From the NCBI RefSeq assembly GCF_001514285.1, contig NZ_KQ949025.1:732559-796558 (forward strand): 64,000 nt of DNA, given 5' to 3'. Below the pieces are notes generated by a model that was not told where the DNA came from, ran no database searches, and was given only the letters and a program-made list of their open reading frames with translations. Position 1 is the stretch's first letter, and each line of letters opens with the position of its first letter. The position numbers and the translations under genes are program-made. Source of the DNA: Streptomyces sp. DSM 15324. GTDB lineage: Bacteria; Actinomycetota; Actinomycetes; Streptomycetales; Streptomycetaceae. Positions 41,897-50,532 of the stretch are shown in pieces.

Positions 41897-43215
41897 CGGT
41901 CGACGCCTCCCATCACGGGGTCGATGGACGCGACGGCGACGATCACGTCGGCGACCTGGCCGCCCTCGCACATCGCCGCCATCGCCTGCAGATTGGTGAA
42001 GGACGGGTCGCGGAAGTGGACCCGGTAGGGGCGGGTGCCTCCGTCGGAGACGACGTGCACCCCGAGTTCGCCCTTGGGTGACTCGACCGCCGCGTACGCC
42101 TGTCCCGGCGGGACGCGGAAGCCCTCGGTCACCAGCTTGAAGTGGTGGATCAGGGCCTCCATGGAGGTGCCCATGATCTTCTTGATGTGGTCGAGGGAGT
42201 TGCCGAGGCCGTCCGGTCCCAGGGCGAGCTGGGCGGGCCAGGCGATCTTCTTGTCGCCGACCATGACGGGGCCGGGCTGGAGCCGGTCCAGGCACTGCTC
42301 GACGATCCTCAGCGACTGGCGCATCTCCTCCAGGCGGATGAGGAAGCGGCCGTAGGAGTCGCAGGAGTCTGCGGTCGGGACGTCGAAGTCGTACGTCTCG
42401 TAGTCGCAGTACGGCTGGGTCTTGCGCAGGTCGTGGGGCAGGCCGGTGGAGCGCAGGATCGGGCCGGTGGCGCCGAGGGCCATGCAGCCGGCCAGGTCGA
42501 GGTAGCCGACGTCCTGCATGCGGGCCTTGAAGATGGGGTTCCCGGTGGCGAGCTTGTCGTACTCGGGGAGGTTCTTCTTCATCTTCTTCACGAACTCGCG
42601 GATCTGGTCCACCGCGCCGGGCGGCAGGTCCTGGGCGAGTCCGCCGGGGCGGATGTACGCGTGGTTCATCCTGAGGCCGGTGATGAGCTCGTAGAGGTCG
42701 AGGATCATCTCCCGGTCGCGGAACCCGTAGATCATGATCGTGGTGGCGCCGAGCTCCATGCCGCCGGTGGCGATGCACACCAGGTGGGAGGACATGCGGT
42801 TCAGCTCCATCAGGAGCACCCGGATGATCTTGGCGCGTTCGGTGATCTGGTCCTCGATGCCGAGGAGCTTCTCGACGCCGAGACAGTAGGCGGTCTCGTT
42901 GAAGAAGGACGTCAGGTAGTCCATGCGCGTCACGAACGTGGTGCCCTGGGTCCACGTGCGGTACTCGAGGTTCTTCTCGATGCCGGTGTGGAGGTAGCCG
43001 ATGCCGCAGCGGGCCTCGGTGACCGTCTCGCCCTCGATCTCCAGGATCAGACGGAGCACTCCGTGGGTGGAGGGGTGCTGGGGGCCCATGTTGACGACGA
43101 TGCGCTCGTCGTCGGCGCGGGCCGCGGACTGGACGACCTCGTCCCAGTCGCCACCGGTGACCGTGTAGACGGTGCCCTCGGTGGTCTCGCGGGGAGAAGC
43201 GTGTGACGTGCTCAC
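41893..43215 (-). CDS. nuoD: NADH-quinone oxidoreductase subunit D
   Basis: 440 residues, the 49-kDa subunit that forms the quinone site with NuoB. Blocks: [21 protein letters not shown] with the quinone-site His, [20 protein letters not shown], and the C-terminal [20 protein letters not shown] with ICE-like [20 protein letters not shown] start at 43213-43215 (four-base overlap with nuoC). The N-terminal 35 residues ([20 protein letters not shown]) are an actinomycete-type extension. Confidence 0.96.
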   Translation of the reverse strand: MSTSHASPRETTEGTVYTVTGGDWDEVVQSAARADDERIVVNMGPQHPSTHGVLRLILEIEGETVTEARCGIGYLHTGIEKNLEYRTWTQGTTFVTRMDYLTSFFNETAYCLGVEKLLGIEDQITERAKIIRVLLMELNRMSSHLVCIATGGMELGATTIMIYGFRDREMILDLYELITGLRMNHAYIRPGGLAQDLPPGAVDQIREFVKKMKKNLPEYDKLATGNPIFKARMQDVGYLDLAGCMALGATGPILRSTGLPHDLRKTQPYCDYETYDFDVPTADSCDSYGRFLIRLEEMRQSLRIVEQCLDRLQPGPVMVGDKKIAWPAQLALGPDGLGNSLDHIKKIMGTSMEALIHHFKLVTEGFRVPPGQAYAAVESPKGELGVHVVSDGGTRPYRVHFRDPSFTNLQAMAAMCEGGQVADVIVAVASIDPVMGGVDR

Positions 43216-43967
43216 GAGTACGACCTCCGCTGGTCCGGAGCCGGGATCTGGGCGCCCTTGTACTCGACGGGGATGCCGCCGAGGGGGTAGTCCTTGCGCT
43301 GCGGATGGCCCTGCCAGTCGTCCGGCATCATGATCCGCGTCAGGGCCGGGTGACCGTCGAAGACGATCCCGAAGAAGTCGTAGGTCTCGCGCTCGTGCCA
43401 GTCGTTGGTCGGATAGACCGGGACCAGGGACGGGATGCGCGGCTCGGCGTCGGGAGCGCTGACCTCCAGGCGGATCAGCCGGTTGTGGGTGATCGAGCGC
43501 AGGTGGTAGACGGCGTGCAGCTCGCGGCCCTTGTCGTTCGGGTAGTGGACGCCGCTCACGCCGGTGCAGAGCTCGAAGCGCAGGGCGGGGTCGTCGCGCA
43601 GGGTGCGGGCGACGCGCAGCAGGTGTTCGCGCTCGATGTGGAAGGTGAGCTCGCCGCGGTCGACGACCGTCTTCTCGATCGCGTTCTCGGGGAGGAGTCC
43701 CTGTTCCTCCAGGGCGCCCTCGAGTTCGTCGGCGACCTCGTCGAACCAGCCGCCGTAGGGCCGGGCGGCGGCGCCCGGCAGGCGGACGGAGCGGACCAGG
43801 CCGCCGTAGCCGGAGGTGTCGCCGCCGTTGTCGGCGCCGAACATCCCGCGCTGGACGCGGACCTCCTCGCCGCCCTGGCCGCGCTGGCCGGGGAGGTTGG
43901 AGGCGGAGAGGTCCTTCTCGGGGTTCACGCCGTTCGACGCACCGCCGGTGCCGTTCGCGTCGCTCAC
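43212..43967 (-). CDS. nuoC: NADH-quinone oxidoreductase subunit C
   Basis: 251 residues, the 30-kDa subunit. The signature [20 protein letters not shown] with [19 protein letters not shown] is complete. The N-terminal 60 residues are Gly/Asn-rich and disordered ([20 protein letters not shown]). GTG start overlaps the nuoB stop by four bases. In contrast to nuoC2 at 1-1266 it has no C-terminal tail. Confidence 0.95.
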   Translation of the reverse strand: MSDANGTGGASNGVNPEKDLSASNLPGQRGQGGEEVRVQRGMFGADNGGDTSGYGGLVRSVRLPGAAARPYGGWFDEVADELEGALEEQGLLPENAIEKTVVDRGELTFHIEREHLLRVARTLRDDPALRFELCTGVSGVHYPNDKGRELHAVYHLRSITHNRLIRLEVSAPDAEPRIPSLVPVYPTNDWHERETYDFFGIVFDGHPALTRIMMPDDWQGHPQRKDYPLGGIPVEYKGAQIPAPDQRRSYS

Positions 43968-44518
43968 CGCAGCAGCCCCTTCATCTCGATCGTGGGCAGG
44001 GCCTTGAGCGCCGCCTCCTCCGCCTCACGGGCCGCTTCCTCCGCGTTCACGCCCAGCTTGGAGTTCTGGATCTTGTGATGGAGCTTGAGGATCGCGTCCA
44101 TCAGCATCTCGGGGCGCGGCGGGCAGCCGGGGAGGTAGATGTCGACGGGGACGATGTGGTCGACGCCCTGGACGATCGCGTAGTTGTTGAACATGCCGCC
44201 CGAGGACGCGCACACGCCCATGGAGATGACCCACTTCGGGTTCGGCATCTGGTCGTAGACCTGCCGCAGCACCGGCGCCATCTTCTGGCTCACCCGGCCG
44301 GCGACGATCATGAGGTCCGCCTGGCGGGGTGAGCCGCGGAAGACCTCCATGCCGAAGCGGGCCAGGTCGTAGCGGCCCGCGCCGGTGGTCATCATCTCGA
44401 TGGCACAGCAGGCGAGGCCGAAGGTGGCGGGGAAGACGGATGCCTTGCGCACCCAGCCCGCGGCCTGTTCGACGGTGGTCAGCAGAAAACCGCTCGGCAG
44501 CTTTTCTTCGAGTCCCAT
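43964..44518 (-). CDS. nuoB: NADH-quinone oxidoreductase subunit B
   Basis: 184 residues, carries cluster N2. Ligands in [24 protein letters not shown] and [17 protein letters not shown] 44516-44518 ([11 protein letters not shown]) lies 13 bases after nuoA; the frame open further upstream is a shadow of nuoA. Compared with the second copy at 1263-1892, the third ligand loop differs (CASSGG against CSNCGG) and the C-terminus is Ala/Glu-rich. Confidence 0.95.
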   Translation of the reverse strand: MGLEEKLPSGFLLTTVEQAAGWVRKASVFPATFGLACCAIEMMTTGAGRYDLARFGMEVFRGSPRQADLMIVAGRVSQKMAPVLRQVYDQMPNPKWVISMGVCASSGGMFNNYAIVQGVDHIVPVDIYLPGCPPRPEMLMDAILKLHHKIQNSKLGVNAEEAAREAEEAALKALPTIEMKGLLR

Positions 44519-44531
44519 GACTAAAGGCCCC

Positions 44532-44891
44532 TCAGTCCCATTCCAGGCCGCCGCGCCGCCAGACGTACGCGTAGGCGACGAAGACGGTGAGCACGAAGAG
44601 CAGCATCTCCACGAGCCCGAAGACACCCAGGGCGTCGAAGGTGACGGCCCAGGGGTAGAGGAAGACGATCTCGATGTCGAAGACGATGAAGAGCATCGCC
44701 GTCAGGTAGTACTTGATGGGGAAGCGCCCGCCGCCGGCCGGCGTGGGGGTCGGCTCGATTCCGCACTCGTAGGCCTCGAGCTTGGCGCGGTTGTACCGCT
44801 TCGGCCCGATCAGCGTGGCCATGACCACGGAGAAGATCGCAAAGCCTGCCCCGAGGGCTCCCAGTACGAGGATGGGCGCATAGGCGTTCAC
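44532..44891 (-). CDS. nuoA: NADH-quinone oxidoreductase subunit A
   Basis: 119 residues, three membrane helices. Conserved loop [13 protein letters not shown] and second helix [16 protein letters not shown] start at 44889-44891 with GAGAGGAGCGAG upstream. First gene of the 14-gene operon, which has the standard order A-B-C-D-E-F-G-H-I-J-K-L-M-N. The Rex-type operator at 44999-45014 lies 108 bases upstream. Confidence 0.95.
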   Translation of the reverse strand: MNAYAPILVLGALGAGFAIFSVVMATLIGPKRYNRAKLEAYECGIEPTPTPAGGGRFPIKYYLTAMLFIVFDIEIVFLYPWAVTFDALGVFGLVEMLLFVLTVFVAYAYVWRRGGLEWD

Positions 44892-44998
44892 CGCTCCTCG
44901 CTCCTCTCAGTCGGCACTGACTGCTGGCGATGGCACTGGGCTCACATCCGCCCCACTCATCCCACGAACCCCGCGTGTCCCAACGAAGATCGCGAACA

Positions 44999-45014
44999 TG
45001 TGAAGCAGGTCACA
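44999..45014. promoter_or_regulatory. Rex operator (ROP) upstream of nuoA-N
   Basis: TGTGAAGCAGGTCACA fits the published Rex consensus TGTGAACGNNTTCACA: both outer TGTGA/TCACA arms are perfect. Rex is the actinomycete NADH/NAD+ sensor and is known to control the nuo operon in Streptomyces coelicolor. High NADH should release Rex and raise complex I synthesis. Weaker half sites (TGTGATCTGCG near 45051, TTGTGATCTCC near 45083) lie further upstream. Confidence 0.85.
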
Positions 45015-45422
45015 AGCCCAACTGCCTCGCATCCTATGCCCGCCGCTCTGTGATCTGCGACACGGGGTATTGCACAAGCTTTGTGATCTCCACCACCTGA
45101 CGAAGGATCATGAAGTCATATCAGCAGCGATCTTCGTACGGGAAGCGCCGGAGTGATCACAAGAAGTGACATTTGCGCTCGTCACCGCAGGCCGCGGGGG
45201 GCGTCTCTATATCAAGATGCTTCCCTTGCATGCAAATTGGCGATGGACACCCGGGCTTGATAGAGGGGCGCGTTCACACATCGGAGGGAGGCGCGGGGGG
45301 AGGTGTGGACGCGTGCACGCGTTCACGAGCGGGACGAAGGTGATCTACGCGCGTGACGCGGTCATTCCGGTGACCTTTCCGTGACCTCTGCCACATCGAC
45401 GAGAGGCCCATGAGAACCGGGC
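45015..45422. other. intergenic region between nuo operon and NlpC/P60 gene
   Basis: The whole gap from nuoA to the wall hydrolase gene is 743 bases. This part is less GC-rich than genes nearby (for example CTCTATATCAAGATGC near 45205) and should hold the nuo promoter. An inverted pair GTGATCAC/AAGAAGTGAC lies near 45150, and GCGTGCACGC is a palindrome near 45310. No gene is supported; the short open frame at 45166-45384 has no coding bias. Confidence 0.5.
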
Positions 45423-45452
45423 TTGGTCAACGATCCGCACCGATGGTAGGTC
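45423..45452 (+). promoter_or_regulatory. probable promoter with long leader for NlpC/P60 gene
   Basis: TTGGTC (45423-45428) and TAGGTC (45447-45452) have an 18-base spacer. Transcription from here would give a leader of about 170 bases, including the inverted pairs CGTAAC/GTTACG (near 45469 and 45522) and AGGCC/GGCCT. No known riboswitch pattern was recognised in it. Confidence 0.45.
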
Positions 45453-45634
45453 GAGGGCAATTCGGACGTAACAGCGAAAGGCCATGATCACAGGCCTGAG
45501 CACCCTTGTCCACAATGTCCGTTACGGCGTCAATAAAGAGTGGCACGCAGGGAATTTGGGGCTCGCGTTGAACAAATGTGGCGCAGCACACGTTTCTTGA
45601 AGGTATGGAGGAGCCCCTGATACCGGTTGGACTC

Positions 45635-46432
45635 ATGTCCCACACCGCTCACATACGCAGCCACCGGAAGCCCCGCCGCAGCGCGTCGAACATCGCGATG
45701 CGGGCCGGAGTCGCCAGTGGTGTCCTCGGCACGCTGGCGGTCGCCACGGCGGCCGGATCGGCCAGCGCCGCCGAGCCGGTGACCCAGACGCTCGAACTGC
45801 CCGTGTTCACGGGCGACCTGGCCGCCCAGGTGGCGCAGTCCGCCCAGGCGACGCAGCAGGCCGCCGCGAACTACCAGCTCGAGGCCGAGCGCGACGCGGC
45901 CGCCGCCGCGGCGGCCAAGGAGGCCGCGAAGGACCTCGCCGCCGCCAAGAAGGCGGAGGCGAAGAAGAAGGCGGAGGAGGCCCGTGTGGCCGCCGCGGAG
46001 GCCGCCTCCCGCAACGCCGGGCGGACCGTGCTCGCCACGTCGGCGGGCAGCAGCTCCACCAGCACGTCGACCGCGACCGGTTCGGCCGCGGCCGTCATCG
46101 CCTTCGTGAAGGCGCAGATCGGCGACGCCTACGTCTCCGGTGGCACCGGCCCCAACTCCTGGGACTGCTCGGGCCTGGTGCAGGCCGCCTTCCGCCAGGT
46201 CGGCATCGACCTGCCGCGCGTCTCGCAGGACCAGTCGATGCAGGGCACCCAGGTCTCGCTGGACAATCTGCAGCCGGGCGACATCCTCTACTGGGGTGGC
46301 AGGGGCAGCGCGTACCACGTGGCGGTCTACGTCGGCGACGGCATGTTCGTCGGCGCGCAGAACCCGTCCACGGGCGTGGTCGAGCGTCCTCTGTCGTACG
46401 ACCCGCCGACCGGCGCGGTGCGGGTGCTCTGA
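45635..46432 (+). CDS. secreted NlpC/P60 peptidoglycan endopeptidase
   Basis: 265 residues. Signal peptide about 1-46 (ends GSASAAE), a long Ala/Lys/Glu-rich coiled-coil (about 60-132) and a C-terminal NlpC/P60 domain. The triad is Cys178 (SWDCSGLVQAAF), His228 (SAYHVAVYVGDG) and a polar residue near Asn243. It should cut stem-peptide bonds in peptidoglycan. The ATG at 45635 starts a normal signal peptide; an upstream ATG at 45605 has a poor ribosome-binding site and would add ten residues. A good hairpin follows at 46456. Such enzymes act in hyphal growth and germination. Confidence 0.9.
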   Translation: MSHTAHIRSHRKPRRSASNIAMRAGVASGVLGTLAVATAAGSASAAEPVTQTLELPVFTGDLAAQVAQSAQATQQAAANYQLEAERDAAAAAAAKEAAKDLAAAKKAEAKKKAEEARVAAAEAASRNAGRTVLATSAGSSSTSTSTATGSAAAVIAFVKAQIGDAYVSGGTGPNSWDCSGLVQAAFRQVGIDLPRVSQDQSMQGTQVSLDNLQPGDILYWGGRGSAYHVAVYVGDGMFVGAQNPSTGVVERPLSYDPPTGAVRVL

Positions 46433-46455
46433 CCGCACCCCGCACCTCTCACGCG

Positions 46456-46490
46456 TAAGGGCCGCAGCCGCTCGGGGGCAGCGGCCCTTA
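46456..46490. terminator. hairpin between convergent genes
   Basis: Arms TAAGGGCCGC and GCGGCCCTTA form a perfect 10-bp stem with a 15-base loop. It lies between the stops of the plus-strand NlpC/P60 gene (46432) and the minus-strand reductase gene (46511), so it can serve both. Confidence 0.85.
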
Positions 46491-46510
46491 GCGTCGTCCC
46501 CCGGACGGCG

Positions 46511-47821
46511 TCAGGCCTTCGGGGCCACCTTGCTCAGACCGTTGATGATGCGGTCCATCGCGTCGCCGCCCGTGGGGTCGGTCAGGTTGGCGAGCATCTT
46601 CAGGGTGAACTTCATCAGCATCGGGTGGGTCAGCCCGCGCTGCGTGGCGATCTTCATGACCTTCGGGTTGCCGATGAGCTTCACGAAGGCGCGGCCGAGC
46701 GTGTAGTAGCCGCCGTAGGTGTCGGCGAGGATCTGCGGGTACCGCCGCAGGGCCAGTTCGCGCTGGGCGGGGGTGGCGCGGGCGTGCGCCTGGACGATGA
46801 CCTCGGCGGCGATCTGCCCGGACTCCATGGCGTAGGCGATGCCCTCCCCGTTGAAGGGGTTCACCAGGCCGCCGGCGTCGCCGACGAGCAACAGGCCCTT
46901 GGTGTAGTGGGGCTTGCGGTTGAAGGCCATGGGCAGGGCGGCGCCGCGGATCGGGCCGGTCATGTTTTCGGGGGTGTAGCCCCAGTCCTCCGGCATCGAC
47001 GCGCACCAGGCCTTGAGGACCTCGCGCCAGTCGAGTTCCTTGAAGGAGTCGGAGGTGTTGAGGACACCGAGGCCCACGTTGCTCGTGCCGTCACCCATGC
47101 CGAAGATCCAGCCGTAGCCGGGCAGGAGCCGGTCCTCGCCGGGGCCGCGGCGGTCCCACAGCTCCAGCCAGGACTCCAGGTAGTCGTCGTCGTGGCGCGG
47201 GGAGGTGAAGTAGGTACGGACCGCGACGCCCATCGGCCGGTCCTCGCGGCGGTGCAGACCCATCGCCAGCGACAGCCGGGTGGAGTTGCCGTCGGCGGCG
47301 ACCACCAGCGGGGCGCGGAAGGTGACTTCGCGCTTCTCCTCGCCCAGCTTGGCGTGCACGCCGATGATCCGGCCGGTGCGGTCGTCGACGATCGGGGCGC
47401 CGACGTTGCAGCGCTCGTACAGCCGGGCCCCGGCCTTCTGGGCCTGGCGGGCGAGCTGTTCGTCGAAGTCGTCGCGCTTGCGGACGAGTCCGTAGTCCGG
47501 GAAGGAGGCGAGATCCGGCCAGTCGAGCTGGAGCCGTACCCCGCCGCCGATGATCCGCAGGCCCTTGTTGCGCAGCCAGCCGGCCTCCTCGGAGATGTCG
47601 ATGCCCATGGCCACGAGCTGCTTGGTGGCGCGCGGGGTGAGGCCGTCGCCGCAGACCTTCTCCCGCGGGAACTCGGTCTTCTCCAGCAGGAGAACGTCGA
47701 GTCCGGCCTTGGCGAGGTAGTACGCGGTCGTGGAGCCGGCCGGCCCCGCGCCGACGACGATGACGTCGGCGGTGTTCTCGGAGAGCGACTCGGAGGCGGA
47801 CTCGGAGTGGGGCTCGGTCAC
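46511..47821 (-). CDS. geranylgeranyl/menaquinone reductase family flavoprotein
   Basis: 436 residues. FAD-binding Rossmann motif DVIVVGAGPAGSTTAYYLAK, the family motif FPREKVCGDGLTPRA, and the second FAD block LLLVGDAGGLVNPFNGEGI. This is the geranylgeranyl-reductase family; in actinobacteria the MenJ-type members saturate one isoprene unit of menaquinone. Location beside nuo and near menG supports that role, but archaeal-lipid- or chlorophyll-type substrates define the family name. GTG start at 47819-47821 after GGGAGATC. A C-terminal helical region (ATQRGLTHPMLMKFTLKMLAN) may contact the membrane. Confidence 0.9.
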   Translation of the reverse strand: MTEPHSESASESLSENTADVIVVGAGPAGSTTAYYLAKAGLDVLLLEKTEFPREKVCGDGLTPRATKQLVAMGIDISEEAGWLRNKGLRIIGGGVRLQLDWPDLASFPDYGLVRKRDDFDEQLARQAQKAGARLYERCNVGAPIVDDRTGRIIGVHAKLGEEKREVTFRAPLVVAADGNSTRLSLAMGLHRREDRPMGVAVRTYFTSPRHDDDYLESWLELWDRRGPGEDRLLPGYGWIFGMGDGTSNVGLGVLNTSDSFKELDWREVLKAWCASMPEDWGYTPENMTGPIRGAALPMAFNRKPHYTKGLLLVGDAGGLVNPFNGEGIAYAMESGQIAAEVIVQAHARATPAQRELALRRYPQILADTYGGYYTLGRAFVKLIGNPKVMKIATQRGLTHPMLMKFTLKMLANLTDPTGGDAMDRIINGLSKVAPKA

Positions 47822-47918
47822 GGCGGGATCTCCCCAAGTTCGTAATCTGCGTGCCGGCCGGCACTGGACATGGGCAGTCTATTCAGCAGAATTGATCACC
47901 CGGCTGAAGGGCTGCCCC

Positions 47919-48434
47919 GTGAACCGAGCTCTCCCCGTAGTACGGCTGCGTGTCCCCACGGACGAGGACGCGGTCGCATGGCACCGGATCTTCGACCACC
48001 CGGACGTCATGGAGTTCCAGGGCCACCGGTCCGCCGAGCTCTCCGTCTACGAGGAACTCACCGCCCGCCAGCGCCGGCACGACGCCGAGCACGGCTTCTG
48101 TCTGTGGACCATGCTGGACCGCGAGGACCGGGTCATCGGCTTCACGGGGGCGCAGCCGTGGCCGGCGGACTGGGGCCCCAAGGGCGAGATCGAGATCGGC
48201 TGGCGGCTCGGCCGGGAGCACTGGGGGCAGGGGTACGTCACGGCGGCCGCGCAGATGACGCTGGAGCGGGTGCGGGCGGCCGGCGTGCCGACGGTGGTGG
48301 CCATGGTCGACGCGCAGAACGCCCGCTCCATCGCCGTCACCAAGCGCCTCGGGATGCGGCTCGCGGAGGTCTTCACCTCGCCGGAACGGAAGCGCACCGG
48401 GCACTGCTACCGACTGGACCTCCAGCCCCGCTGA
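47919..48434 (+). CDS. GNAT-family N-acetyltransferase (RimJ-like)
   Basis: 171 residues. GNAT fold: VVRLRVPTDEDAVAWHRIFDHPDVMEF at the start (given in part), the acetyl-CoA-binding loop IGWRLGREHWGQGYVTAAAQ, and VVAMVDAQNARSIAVTKRLGMR at the end. The type is RimJ/RimL-like. The GTG at 47919 has GAAGGG eight bases upstream. It is divergent from the reductase gene, with a 97-base gap. Substrate unknown (N-terminal amine of a protein or a small amine). Confidence 0.88.
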   Translation: MNRALPVVRLRVPTDEDAVAWHRIFDHPDVMEFQGHRSAELSVYEELTARQRRHDAEHGFCLWTMLDREDRVIGFTGAQPWPADWGPKGEIEIGWRLGREHWGQGYVTAAAQMTLERVRAAGVPTVVAMVDAQNARSIAVTKRLGMRLAEVFTSPERKRTGHCYRLDLQPR

Positions 48435-48551
48435 CCCCCGCCGCCCCGGCGCCGGTGACGCTGGGTGGCGAAAAGCCACGGATGGACACGCAGCGCTTCC
48501 GGACGGCACACGTGTGCGGTTACCCTTCCAGTATCGCTGGGGGTGACATCT

Positions 48552-48893
48552 GTGCTCATACCACCCAAGACACCCGAAGTGCGCGTGCCACGGTTCGTCG
48601 GTCTGATGGCCGTGGACGCGCGCGAGAAGGCCACGGCACAGGGCGTGCTGCTGGCCGCACCGGACCGGCCCGACTTCCACCGGGCCGTCGTCGACTACGT
48701 CGTACGGCAGTACCCGCCGCCCGGGGCCGAGGTGCCGCGCGGAGCCGTCGTCACCGTGTGGTTCGACTTCGCCGAGGGCGAGGGCGGCGGAGGCGCGGGC
48801 GTACGGGAGCCACGCGTGCCGAGACCGGGCGGAGGCGGCCTGGAGCGCGAGCTGGACCGCCCCGGGGACCCGTTCGAGCCGCTCACGCTCTGA
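48552..48893 (+). CDS. small PASTA-domain protein
   Basis: 113 residues. One PASTA-like repeat: VRVPRFVGLMAVDAREKATAQ, a middle strand with VVRQYPPPGAEVPRGAVVTVWF, the classic closing block. The C-terminus is Gly/Arg/Pro-rich. No signal peptide or membrane segment is seen, so unlike wall-sensing PASTA kinases it appears cytoplasmic. GTG at 48552 with GGGGGTGA upstream is preferred over GTG 48543. Function unknown. Confidence 0.75.
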   Translation: MLIPPKTPEVRVPRFVGLMAVDAREKATAQGVLLAAPDRPDFHRAVVDYVVRQYPPPGAEVPRGAVVTVWFDFAEGEGGGGAGVREPRVPRPGGGGLERELDRPGDPFEPLTL

Positions 48894-48961
48894 GACCCTC
48901 CGGGATGAGCCCCGGGCTCTCCGGGACCGAGGCTCTCCGGCACCGAGGCTCTCCGGAGGGC
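48894..48961. terminator. GC-rich hairpin region between convergent genes
   Basis: CCCTCCGGGA, GAGCCCCGGGCTC and CTCCGGAGGGCTC provide overlapping inverted repeats, together with three direct copies of CCGAGGCTCTCCGG-type units. It separates the PASTA gene from menG and probably stops both transcripts. Confidence 0.55.
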
Positions 48962-49657
48962 TCAGGCCTGCTTGAAGCCGCGGTGGAGGGTCACCACGCC
49001 GCCCGTGAGGTTGCGCCAGGCCACCTGGGACCAGCCGGCCTTGCGCAGCAGCTCGGCGAGCGCGGGCTGGTCGGGCCAGGCGCGGATGGACTCGGCGAGG
49101 TAGACGTAGGCGTCCGGGTTCGAGGAGACCGCGCGGGCCACCGGGGGCAGCGCGCGCATCAGGTACTCGGTGTAGACGGTACGGAAGGGCGCCCAGGTCG
49201 GGTGCGAGAACTCGCAGATCACGACCCGTCCGCCGGGCCGGGTCACCCGGTACATCTCACGCAGGGCGGCCTCGGTGTCCTGGACGTTGCGCAGGCCGAA
49301 GGAGATGGTGACGGCGTCGAAGGTGTCGTCCTTGAACGGCAGCCGCGTCGCGTCCCCGGCCGTGAACGGCAGCCAGGTGTGCTTCTTCTTGCCGACCTGG
49401 AGCATGCCGAGGGAGAAGTCGCAGGGGACGACGTACGCCCCGGTCGCCGCGAACGGCAGGGAGGAGGTGGCCGTTCCCGCGGCGAGGTCCAGGACCTTCT
49501 GCGCCGGGCGGGCGTCGACCGCCTTCGCCACCTCCTTGCGCCATCTGCGGTCCTGGCCGAGCGACAGCACGTCGTTGGTCAGGTCGTACCGTTCCGCCAC
49601 GCGGTCGAACATCGAGGCGACTTCGTGGGGCTGCTTGTTCAGGGAAGCACGGGTCAC
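48962..49657 (-). CDS. menG: demethylmenaquinone methyltransferase
   Basis: 231 residues. Class I SAM-dependent methyltransferase of the UbiE/MenG family. Starts [29 protein letters not shown] (in part), SAM-binding motif [20 protein letters not shown], then [22 protein letters not shown] and [17 protein letters not shown], all family signatures. It methylates demethylmenaquinone, the last step of menaquinone synthesis. GTG start at 49655-49657; a longer frame would add 14 non-conserved residues. Convergent with the PASTA gene. Confidence 0.95.
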   Translation of the reverse strand: MTRASLNKQPHEVASMFDRVAERYDLTNDVLSLGQDRRWRKEVAKAVDARPAQKVLDLAAGTATSSLPFAATGAYVVPCDFSLGMLQVGKKKHTWLPFTAGDATRLPFKDDTFDAVTISFGLRNVQDTEAALREMYRVTRPGGRVVICEFSHPTWAPFRTVYTEYLMRALPPVARAVSSNPDAYVYLAESIRAWPDQPALAELLRKAGWSQVAWRNLTGGVVTLHRGFKQA

Positions 49658-49790
49658 CTCGCCATTCTTGCAGCACGGCCCCGGCGGGCCGCAGGACACC
49701 CTCAGGGCAGCAGCCTCGGCGGGGGCCCTGCGGGGGTTGGTCGTACACCGGGTACGAGTGCCTGGTGTTCGACTCGCGGGCTGGACCAGT

Positions 49791-49802
49791 CCCCCCCCCC
49801 CC
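49791..49802. repeat. run of 12 C residues
   Basis: A homopolymer of twelve C in the gap between the amidohydrolase-like gene and menG. It is long for this sequence and may vary in length or be a sequencing-prone site. It lies outside any supported coding region. Confidence 0.9.
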
Positions 49803-49852
49803 GGCGCGCGGCGTCCCAGCGCCCCGGAAAAGAAAGCCGCGCCCCTGACCGC

Positions 49853-50512
49853 CTACCTGGACCGGTACAGCAGCCGTCCCTCGATCACCGTCGCCACGCA
49901 GCTCGCCGCGCCCTTCGCCGTCAGGGCCGTCTCGTCCTCCGCGTCGAAGACCGCCAGGTCGGCTCGGGCACCCACCTCCAGGGGGCCGTGCACCGTGCCC
50001 GCCAGGTCGTGGCCCTCGGCGAAGGGGTCGAGGTCGGGACGGTCGCCCAGGAGCAGGCCGGGGGCGCCGGTCACCGGGACGACCCGCAGGCCGGAGCGGG
50101 CCACCGCCTGGGCCACCAGGGGGTCGGTGAAGCGGGCGCCCGGGGCGGCCAGGGCCGTCGTGCCGTGGCCCAGCATCCGTTGCAGGCCGCGGCGGACGCT
50201 GCCCGACCAGCGGGTCTCGGTCAGCTCCAGCGCGGCCAGGTCCGCGCCCCACAGCGGGAGTTCGCCCAGTGCGTCGTACTCGCGCGGGTCGGGGTGGTAG
50301 CAGCGGCGCAGCAGCCACGGGGCGTGCCACTGGCGCAGTCCGGGGGTGAGGACGCCGGGCCAGCGGCGGACGCGGGCGCCGGGGGCCGCGGCGGCGACCT
50401 CGTCGTACGGCCCGAGGGCCGCTATCCGGCCGCCGTCGACGGCGACGGCGCCGTCCGGGACGGGGGCCGCGCCCACCGGCAGGAGCAGGGGCGCGGCGTG
50501 AATCGTCAGCAT
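49853..50512 (-). CDS. imidazolonepropionase-like (amidohydrolase-type) protein, degenerate
   Basis: 219 residues. The start MLTIHAAPLLLPVG with VAVDGGRIAALGPYDEVAA and the end HGPLEVGARADLAVFDAEDE are the two halves of an amidohydrolase composite beta domain. In between, the usual metal motif PGLVDxHxH reads TPGLRQWHAPW, so only one His is left, and the barrel is much shorter than normal (amidohydrolases are about 400 residues). A catalytic role is doubtful. It follows mqnC by 20 bases on the same strand, so the two are probably co-transcribed; a link to menaquinone synthesis is suggested only by position. Confidence 0.7.
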   Translation of the reverse strand: MLTIHAAPLLLPVGAAPVPDGAVAVDGGRIAALGPYDEVAAAAPGARVRRWPGVLTPGLRQWHAPWLLRRCYHPDPREYDALGELPLWGADLAALELTETRWSGSVRRGLQRMLGHGTTALAAPGARFTDPLVAQAVARSGLRVVPVTGAPGLLLGDRPDLDPFAEGHDLAGTVHGPLEVGARADLAVFDAEDETALTAKGAASCVATVIEGRLLYRSR

Positions 50513-50532
50513 GCGGGCTGTGGGCGCGGCGG

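Noticed and set aside
45166..45384. 72-codon open frame in the nuo upstream region
   Set aside because: No ribosome-binding site, no codon bias, and it covers palindromes and promoter-like sequence.
45460..45634. Second c-di-AMP riboswitch before the NlpC/P60 gene
   Set aside because: None of the conserved ydaO blocks (GGGGAACC, GGGGTGAA, CCCGAACCCGACAGC) is present.
49730..49800. tRNA-like sequence with GTTCGACTCG before the C run
   Set aside because: The T-arm and acceptor stems do not pair and no anticodon arm can be formed. At most it is a decayed tRNA-derived fragment.
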